The notes under the pieces were generated by a model. The model was not told the DNA's origin. It did no database searches and saw nothing but the letters and a program-made list of their open reading frames with translations. Of a stretch of DNA of 19,937 bases, positions 14,716 through 19,937 are shown in pieces (the stretch's first letter is position 1; each line of letters begins with the position of its first letter). The stretch lies in NCBI GenBank assembly GCA_014523625.1, contig JAATVP010000203.1, positions 1 through 19,937 of the forward strand. The letters are read 5' to 3'. Source of the DNA: Nitrososphaerales archaeon TH5896. Its GTDB lineage: Archaea > Thermoproteota > Nitrososphaeria > Nitrososphaerales > Nitrososphaeraceae. The position numbers and the translations under genes were made by a program.

Positions 14716-16185
14716 ATGAATGAACCTCCAAGGCAAAGTTCTGCCACTAAATCAGACCGAATACCTGATGAATTAGAGCGCTTTGTTAGGCGCGATACTT
14801 ACGCGCTTCTCATTAAGGGTAAGGCTGGCACAGGCAAAACGACTCTTTCATTGACCATTCTCAAAACCTTAGGTCAGGCAAGCAATTTTTTTTATATTTC
14901 TACTAGAGTATCTCCTAGACAGCTTTTCACTTACTATCCATGGTTGGATCATTTTGTTCAAACAATAAAGCCTCAACCCTCCTCGGACAATGAAGAACAG
15001 GTGTACAAGATGTCTATGTTCGAAGACGCACGTCTCGATGAACCTGAATCTTTGTTCGAGCGCATAACCAATGAATTGATGGACGTCAAGGCTCCAATTA
15101 TAATTATCGATAGCTGGGATGCTATAGCTTCATTTATGGATAAGGAAGCTAGACTAAATAATGAACGAGTCCTGCAAACATGGCGCGAGAGGGCAGGCGC
15201 CAAACTAATCTTCATAAGTGAGGATACTTCGTATAGCACGCTAGACTTTTTAGTTGACGGTATCGTGGAATTGGATCAAACTGTATACGATTCATGCAGA
15301 TTACGACAGATAAAGATGATTAAGCTAAGAGGAGTGAGAATGCTAAACCAGATTTATAATTTTTCACTTAATAATAGTATCTTTACTAGCTTTAAAACTT
15401 ACAAACCTTCTGAATATGTTCTTGGCAGGTCAGCTTCACAAAATGACTTTTCTAAGAGAAAGGATTATCAACTGAAGCCTTACCCTGCTGAAGGTGTTGG
15501 ACGGATTCGGACAGGCTATCCTGAGTTCGATGCAGTGTTGGAAGGTGGGCTTCCAAGAAAGGGAATCGTGATCGTCAAATTTGATCCAAGGATCTATATA
15601 ATTGCAATATCAACTTTTCTTGCAAAGGTAATATCCAATTTCATAAAAAGAAATAATCCAGTCCTTCTCCAACCAATGAGCCAGGCCAATCCGCAGACGA
15701 TATTGACGATTATAAAGTCATATTTGGGATATTTCCCTAACAACAGCGTTTTTAGAGGATTGTGGACTGATATCAAAGACTCAAATATCAACCAGCACAT
15801 AGATCCTACTCAGTCTTCTCTCCTGGAGAGCTCTCCATTTGGCTTGATTGAGAGAGGTATAGAAATGGCTCGAAAGAAATATCCTGAATCCTTGATGTTA
15901 AGTATCTTTAATTGCGAACATTTGAAATCTCTTGAAGCCGAACTCAGGCAACGTCAAACAAGTGTGGTCTCGTTTCTTAGTGAGAAGACAGATCTTTCGA
16001 TTTTTGTGGGCTCTACTGGAGCAGTCTATCCTCCTTTAGAAGCTCATGCAAATTTGAAACTTGAGATCAATCTAATTAATGGTACTTTGTTTTTAAGACC
16101 GATTTCACCGATAGGCCCTATTTTCGGACTGACTCCATACAAGATAGATGGTATTCCACGTGTAAATCTTCAAGTTATGGTGTAG
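14716..16185 (+). CDS. GvpD/KaiC-like two-domain P-loop ATPase
   Basis: 489 aa RecA-superfamily protein, probably cytosolic and regulatory; the substrate is unknown. Domain 1 (about 15-235): ALLIKGKAGTGKTTLSL holds Walker A (35-42); STRVSPRQLF and PIIIIDSWDAI (Walker B, about 127-135) follow. The opening IPDELERF...LLIKG and the RVSP segment resemble GvpD-type archaeal ATPases. Domain 2 (about 258-489) begins like KaiC, GRIRTGYPEFDAVLEGGLPRKGIVIV (262-287), but where GxxGxGKT should follow it reads KFDPRIYIIA, so ATP binding is probably lost. No gas-vesicle genes are near. ATG start; no clear ribosome site. It stands alone between dph5 (131 bp) and the phosphatase (281 bp), same strand. Confidence 0.75.
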   Translation: MNEPPRQSSATKSDRIPDELERFVRRDTYALLIKGKAGTGKTTLSLTILKTLGQASNFFYISTRVSPRQLFTYYPWLDHFVQTIKPQPSSDNEEQVYKMSMFEDARLDEPESLFERITNELMDVKAPIIIIDSWDAIASFMDKEARLNNERVLQTWRERAGAKLIFISEDTSYSTLDFLVDGIVELDQTVYDSCRLRQIKMIKLRGVRMLNQIYNFSLNNSIFTSFKTYKPSEYVLGRSASQNDFSKRKDYQLKPYPAEGVGRIRTGYPEFDAVLEGGLPRKGIVIVKFDPRIYIIAISTFLAKVISNFIKRNNPVLLQPMSQANPQTILTIIKSYLGYFPNNSVFRGLWTDIKDSNINQHIDPTQSSLLESSPFGLIERGIEMARKKYPESLMLSIFNCEHLKSLEAELRQRQTSVVSFLSEKTDLSIFVGSTGAVYPPLEAHANLKLEINLINGTLFLRPISPIGPIFGLTPYKIDGIPRVNLQVMV

Positions 16186-16423
16186 ATGGAATTTCGAACA
16201 GGGCAGCTGCTTGCGATATTATTATAAAGTCCTGATAACATTCATTCTGGGCAAATTTAATGATGTTATGTCAAAAACTACTTTGTTATTATGCTCGTCT
16301 ATCTCTCCATCCTTATCCTCTTTTCCTTTCCATGCTTTCATATTGCGTGCTAGACTCCAAGGTTAAATGCTGCTAATAATCAGAGTGGACTGTGACTATT
16401 TGACACCCGCATAAAGATCAGCA

Positions 16424-16436
16424 ATATATTTATTGG
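16424..16436 (+). promoter_or_regulatory. TATA-like box of the PPP phosphatase
   Basis: ATATATTTATTGG ends about 30 nt before the TTG at 16467. This gives a nearly leaderless transcript and supports the TTG start. Confidence 0.4.
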
Positions 16437-16466
16437 TCAGGCTGGCCAAACGCTTCAATTCGCTAA

Positions 16467-17420
16467 TTGGTAAGAGGTCTCGAAGAACTAGATGAGGATC
16501 TTCCTCTAACAGATTTCTGTAATGTACTGGATGCCAGCACCGGAGTACTAAGAAATCAAAATGAAAGTGGTCAAATTTCAGGAGGCAAAGTACTAGGATC
16601 TTTGATCAAATTGGAGATACCTCAAAGGCTAGTTGTGATCGGTGACATTCATGGTGATTATGATGCACTACACACTATTTTGTCTAAGATAAGCTATGAG
16701 CGATATTTATCAGACGATCATAATAAGCTCATTTTCTTGGGAGATTATATTGATCGAGGTCGAAGGTCCCCGGAAGTCTTGTATACCGTATGTCTTCTTA
16801 AAACCAGATTTCCCCAGTCGGTAATTCTAATGCGTGGAAATCATGAAGCCCCAGACGAATTCCCATTTCCTTCTCATGATTTCCCTTTTAGAATCATGGA
16901 ATTATTTGGGCAAGGTCGATCGATGGCTTTGTATCATCAAAAGATTTTGCCGTTTTTTCATGCACTTTGCCTATCTGTTGTGATCGAAGATTGTTTTTTT
17001 ATTGTACACGGTGGTGTACCAACCCAGCTTCCCCATGATGGAACAGAGGCTATGGAGACTTTGTCTAGCGCTCAGGCCAACCATATGACTAGGCAAACAA
17101 TGGAAGAAATACTCTGGAATGATCCTCGAGAATCCATATTGGATAATGGGAATTTTGAACGATCTAGGAGAGGTATTGGTAAGCATTTTGGTCGATCAGT
17201 GAGCCAGACATGGTTGAGAAGACTCGATGTCAAAGTGATCTTGAGGGGACATGAACCTTGTGAAGGATACAAAATCAATCATCAAGGACTGGTCTTTACA
17301 ATTTTCACTTGCAAAGAGTCATATCCGAAGTCAAAGGCAGCCTATTTAGACATTTATTCTGACCAAATGATTCACTTAAAAAACGGATACGATCTCCGCC
17401 AACATATGAATTACGTATGA
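16467..17420 (+). CDS. PPP-family serine/threonine protein phosphatase
   Basis: Cytosolic metal-dependent phosphatase of the PP1/PP2A type, 317 aa. The complete signature set is present: GDIHGD (59-64), GDYIDRG (92-98), RGNHE (123-127), HGG (181-183), LWNDP (216-220), SRRGIGKHFG (233-242, cf. NDRGVSFTFG of PP1) and RGHE (260-263). About 50 residues precede the catalytic core without a recognised domain. The start is TTG 16467, with a TAA directly upstream in frame and no ATG before the core. It is convergent with the TFB gene, stops 10 bp apart. Its target is unknown; no kinase gene is in view. Confidence 0.93.
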   Translation: MVRGLEELDEDLPLTDFCNVLDASTGVLRNQNESGQISGGKVLGSLIKLEIPQRLVVIGDIHGDYDALHTILSKISYERYLSDDHNKLIFLGDYIDRGRRSPEVLYTVCLLKTRFPQSVILMRGNHEAPDEFPFPSHDFPFRIMELFGQGRSMALYHQKILPFFHALCLSVVIEDCFFIVHGGVPTQLPHDGTEAMETLSSAQANHMTRQTMEEILWNDPRESILDNGNFERSRRGIGKHFGRSVSQTWLRRLDVKVILRGHEPCEGYKINHQGLVFTIFTCKESYPKSKAAYLDIYSDQMIHLKNGYDLRQHMNYV

Positions 17421-17430
17421 GGTTAAATCG

Positions 17431-18378
17431 CTAAATACTAAGGGTGACTTTGATTTCCTTACAGCGCTTCCTAAGCGACACTGTCGATATATCGGCCACT
17501 TGACATATTTCAACTTGGCGCAGAAATTCATTGCAATTCTGTGAGGCTAGATAAATAACAGCTCCTGCTAGGGCTCTAGGATTCTTGCCGATAGATATCC
17601 GATTCTCTTGAACGTCTGAGTAGATTCTCAAGGCTTCCCTCTTTGTTCTTTCGGAGAGACTTAGTCTATTTGCAATAAGGGTCACGTAATCAGGGCCATG
17701 TAAAACTGGTACTTGTAGCGATAATTCCTTTAAAATGAGCTTGTAATGTGTCATAACGTCCTTGGTGGGAAGGTTACAAACTGTTGCAATATCCGATATA
17801 GTCTTAGGCGTAGCTGTCTCTCGGCATGCCGCATAGAGTGCTGCCCCTACAAGCCCAAGTGTAGATCTTCCCTTCGCGAGCTTTTTCACTGCCGCTTTTC
17901 TATATATGTATGCTGCACTTTCAATAACGGCCTGGCTTAGATACAGCTTATCCCCAAAGTTATTTAGGAATTTCAGAGCTTTTTCGAGATTTCTAGAAAT
18001 GGAGTCATTTAGCTGAGATCTATTGTTCCACGTCCTTAGCCTTTGCATTTTCAACTTTTGGGACGGCTCTAGTGCTTTGCCCCGTGCATCGGTATCACCA
18101 ATCCCTATTAAGGTGGATAAGCCTTTATGATGTACTGCAAGAGATTCAGGCATGCCAGTCCTTGCCCTATCGCTGTAGCCTGATCTTGATGAGAAACTTC
18201 CAGCATGTTCAGAACTCAACAGCTCGTCTGCAACAACACATCCACACGAGCTACAAACGAACTCGTTTGACACCATATCAAAGATGACTGTGTAACTTTG
18301 GCACTGATTACAAAATGCCGCATCCATATTGCCATTTAGCTTACTTTCAGACGGCACCAAAGTATCACAGGGCTCCAT
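17431..18378 (-). CDS. tfb: Transcription initiation factor B (TFB)
   Basis: Archaeal TFIIB homologue that bridges TBP-TATA and RNA polymerase. 315 aa, full length. An N-terminal zinc ribbon with CNQC (23-26) and CSSC (42-45) is preceded by about 20 extra residues. Next is the B-reader/linker region (about 55-120), then two cyclin folds (about 125-210 and 222-312), with GRSTLGLVGAALYAACRE in repeat 1 and GKNPRALAGAVIYLASQ in repeat 2. Nitrososphaeria carry several TFBs, so this may be one of a set with distinct promoter preference. A TATA-like GGATAAAAACC centred 25 nt upstream of the ATG indicates a leaderless transcript. Confidence 0.95.
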   Translation of the reverse strand: MEPCDTLVPSESKLNGNMDAAFCNQCQSYTVIFDMVSNEFVCSSCGCVVADELLSSEHAGSFSSRSGYSDRARTGMPESLAVHHKGLSTLIGIGDTDARGKALEPSQKLKMQRLRTWNNRSQLNDSISRNLEKALKFLNNFGDKLYLSQAVIESAAYIYRKAAVKKLAKGRSTLGLVGAALYAACRETATPKTISDIATVCNLPTKDVMTHYKLILKELSLQVPVLHGPDYVTLIANRLSLSERTKREALRIYSDVQENRISIGKNPRALAGAVIYLASQNCNEFLRQVEICQVADISTVSLRKRCKEIKVTLSI

Positions 18379-18396
18379 TCGGAAAAAAGCTCCAAC

Positions 18397-18407
18397 GGTT
18401 TTTATCC
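18397..18407 (-). promoter_or_regulatory. TATA-like box of tfb
   Basis: Minus strand GGATAAAAACC, centre about 25 nt from the first base of the ATG at 18378. The spacing predicts a leaderless mRNA. Confidence 0.5.
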
Positions 18408-18513
18408 ATACTTTTTCTAGAAATCAGAGATGTCTAATGGAATTGGGATTCTATTAATGTTTTCTTACTTGAATCGCATTGGACCTAGATATTCTAACCA
18501 AATCTAAGACGAT

Positions 18514-19937
18514 GTGCTCTTGAAGAAATTCACACAACTCTATTCTAGAAAAGATGTACTCTTATTACTTATAGATTATATTAGAGGCAGATTGCAAGAA
18601 ACTCTTTTAGCTGGATTGTTAACCTTTCTATGGTTAGTTAATATTCCAATTGCCATTCTTGCTATCTCGAGATTTATCACAAATCGAAGTGTGTTTATAA
18701 CTTCTGATCTTAGAAGGATCAGAAACGATCCAATGATTATATTTCAGATTACTACAAGGTCCGCGACAAAAACGCCGGTAGTCAAGAGAGGAATACTATC
18801 AATAATTGAATCCTGTAGGAAGGTAGAGTATGAAAAATTTAAGATTTCAATCATAACTGATGACCCTACCGATAATTTGGAACTTGGTGAATTCGATTGT
18901 GAGGTGGTAGTCGTGCCGAAATCGTTCAAAACTTCTGCTATAAAGAAAGGAAGAGCGCTCCAATATGCGCTTTTTTATAGAAAATCCAAGAAAGAGAACA
19001 AGAAACAGATCTGGATTTACCATATGGATGACGAGAGCTTTGTTACATCTCAAACAATTTTGTCCCTCTTAAAGTTCATACGAGATGGAAAGGGAGTAGC
19101 ATCTGAGGGACCTATCTTTTACCCTCTTAAATTTGAAAATGCCAATGTCTTAACTGCACTAGCGGAGTCGATTCGACCGTTCACATGCTATGATTGTGTT
19201 TCTCAAATGACAAATAAAGTTGTCATCAAAACTCCACCATTACATATGCACGGTAGCAACCTTCTTGTACGATCTGATGTGGAGGACAACATTGGATGGA
19301 ATTTTGGTCCCACGTTAGCTGAAGATCAGTTGTTTGGCTACCTGGTGTATGAGAGATACGGTTCAGATTCTATGGGGTGGCATGGTGGGATCTTACTTGA
19401 ACAACCTCCCCTAAATATCAAAGATCATTTTATGCAGCGTAGAAGATGGGTTCTAGGAAGTCTTCAAAATATCGATAAATTTTCAATTGTGCACAGAGTC
19501 AAGCTGTCATATAAGCTTATGACTTATTTCCTAGGATTTGCTGCTGGGCTCCTCTCAACAATTATCTCCATTTATGTAAATCTGCCAATCGTGCTATCAT
19601 TTTTTACTTTTGCTGATGCTCATACCGGCAATGGCGCTGCGAGCGACAGTATCGTAAATTCCTTTATAGACAATCTTAACCTAGCGTTCCAGCAATTTTA
19701 TTCAAATTCTGCATTACATAATTGGACCACTGCAGGACCAATCGAATTCGCTACGGGACTACTACTTCTGTTCTCATCACTTATTTGGTTGTTCTCATAT
19801 CAACTCGGATTATTCCAGAATCTTCGATTTAGCCAGATATCATTATCGAAAAAAATTCTCTTTCACTTTCAAACTTTATTTTTATGTCCTATTATTGGTC
19901 TCGTAGAGACATTTCCTGCTTTTTATTCCATTATAGA
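18514..19937 (+). CDS. Egghead-like family 2 membrane glycosyltransferase (3' end beyond the window)
   Basis: Membrane glycosyltransferase using a nucleotide sugar at the cytosolic face; related to the egghead-type beta-mannosyltransferases. 474 codons seen, open to the edge. An N-terminal membrane segment (about 30-54, LLAGLLTFLWLVNIPIAILA) comes first. The GT-A domain has ITTRSATK (79-86), KGRALQYAL (145-153), HMDDES (170-175, metal/sugar-nucleotide Asp), SEGPIFYP, AEDQLFG (269-275, catalytic Asp) and QRRRW (308-312, acceptor motif). At least three more membrane segments follow (about 335-362, 411-430, 448-472). The start is GTG 18514 or TTG 18520; an in-frame TAA at 18505 rules out anything earlier and there is no ATG before the membrane segment. 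Divergent from tfb. Probable role in surface or secreted polysaccharide or glycolipid; the sugar cannot be told from sequence. Confidence 0.85.
   Translation, partial: MLLKKFTQLYSRKDVLLLLIDYIRGRLQETLLAGLLTFLWLVNIPIAILAISRFITNRSVFITSDLRRIRNDPMIIFQITTRSATKTPVVKRGILSIIESCRKVEYEKFKISIITDDPTDNLELGEFDCEVVVVPKSFKTSAIKKGRALQYALFYRKSKKENKKQIWIYHMDDESFVTSQTILSLLKFIRDGKGVASEGPIFYPLKFENANVLTALAESIRPFTCYDCVSQMTNKVVIKTPPLHMHGSNLLVRSDVEDNIGWNFGPTLAEDQLFGYLVYERYGSDSMGWHGGILLEQPPLNIKDHFMQRRRWVLGSLQNIDKFSIVHRVKLSYKLMTYFLGFAAGLLSTIISIYVNLPIVLSFFTFADAHTGNGAASDSIVNSFIDNLNLAFQQFYSNSALHNWTTAGPIEFATGLLLLFSSLIWLFSYQLGLFQNLRFSQISLSKKILFHFQTLFLCPIIGLVETFPAFYSII

Noticed and set aside
1..19937. Mobile elements, CRISPR arrays or recent transfer
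   Set aside because: No transposase or integrase, no regularly spaced repeats, no attachment-site duplication at the tRNA-Ile, and gene content is core archaeal metabolism and information processing.

Overview
The window looks like chromosomal DNA of an ammonia-oxidising-type archaeon (Nitrososphaeria/Thaumarchaeota). Supporting this are a Vps4/CdvC-type ESCRT ATPase, a TFB transcription factor, a diphthamide (Dph5) gene, lysine biosynthesis on the LysW carrier protein, AT-rich DNA, and promoters with a TATA-like box about 25 nt before leaderless or nearly leaderless starts. A soil lineage related to Nitrososphaera/Nitrosocosmicus is plausible, but I cannot fix the genus. I see no insertion sequence, prophage, CRISPR array or rRNA, and apart from the two edge genes every gene looks intact.

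Layout. 1-1250 (minus): CdvC/Vps4, running off the left edge. 1251-2152: a long gap without a credible protein gene, holding a possible structured RNA (about 1393-1634). 2153-2226 (minus): tRNA-Ile(GAU), divergent from NAD kinase (2361-3179). 3450-4352 (minus): a regulator with a helix-turn-helix and a degenerate cobalamin-binding-like sensor half. After 550 bp without a gene comes argG (4909-6102). Then two tightly packed blocks follow: lysY/argC - lysZ/argB - lysJ/argD - Lrp/AsnC regulator (6479-9926), and homocitrate synthase - lysW - lysX - lysK - dph5 (10080-14584). The rest holds a GvpD/KaiC-like ATPase (14716-16185), a PPP-family phosphatase (16467-17420), a convergent TFB gene (17431-18378, minus) and an egghead-like membrane glycosyltransferase (from about 18514) that runs off the right edge.

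How the genes work together. Homocitrate synthase starts the alpha-aminoadipate route. LysX loads the amino acid onto LysW, LysZ phosphorylates it, LysY reduces it, LysJ transaminates it and LysK releases lysine. With argG next door and only one set of YZJXK genes in view, the same enzymes probably also carry glutamate to ornithine on LysW. The Lrp-type gene sits like Sulfolobus LysM, between the two blocks. lysW is only 55 codons long with a TTG start and overlaps both neighbours.

Most worth checking: LysW ends in Gln (EDWGQ) instead of the Glu (EDWGE) to which substrates are attached in characterised systems; the possible pseudoknotted RNA at 1393-1634; the Dph5-DUF357 fusion; the regulator with a displaced cobalamin-ligand motif; and the two-domain ATPase whose second half has lost its P-loop.
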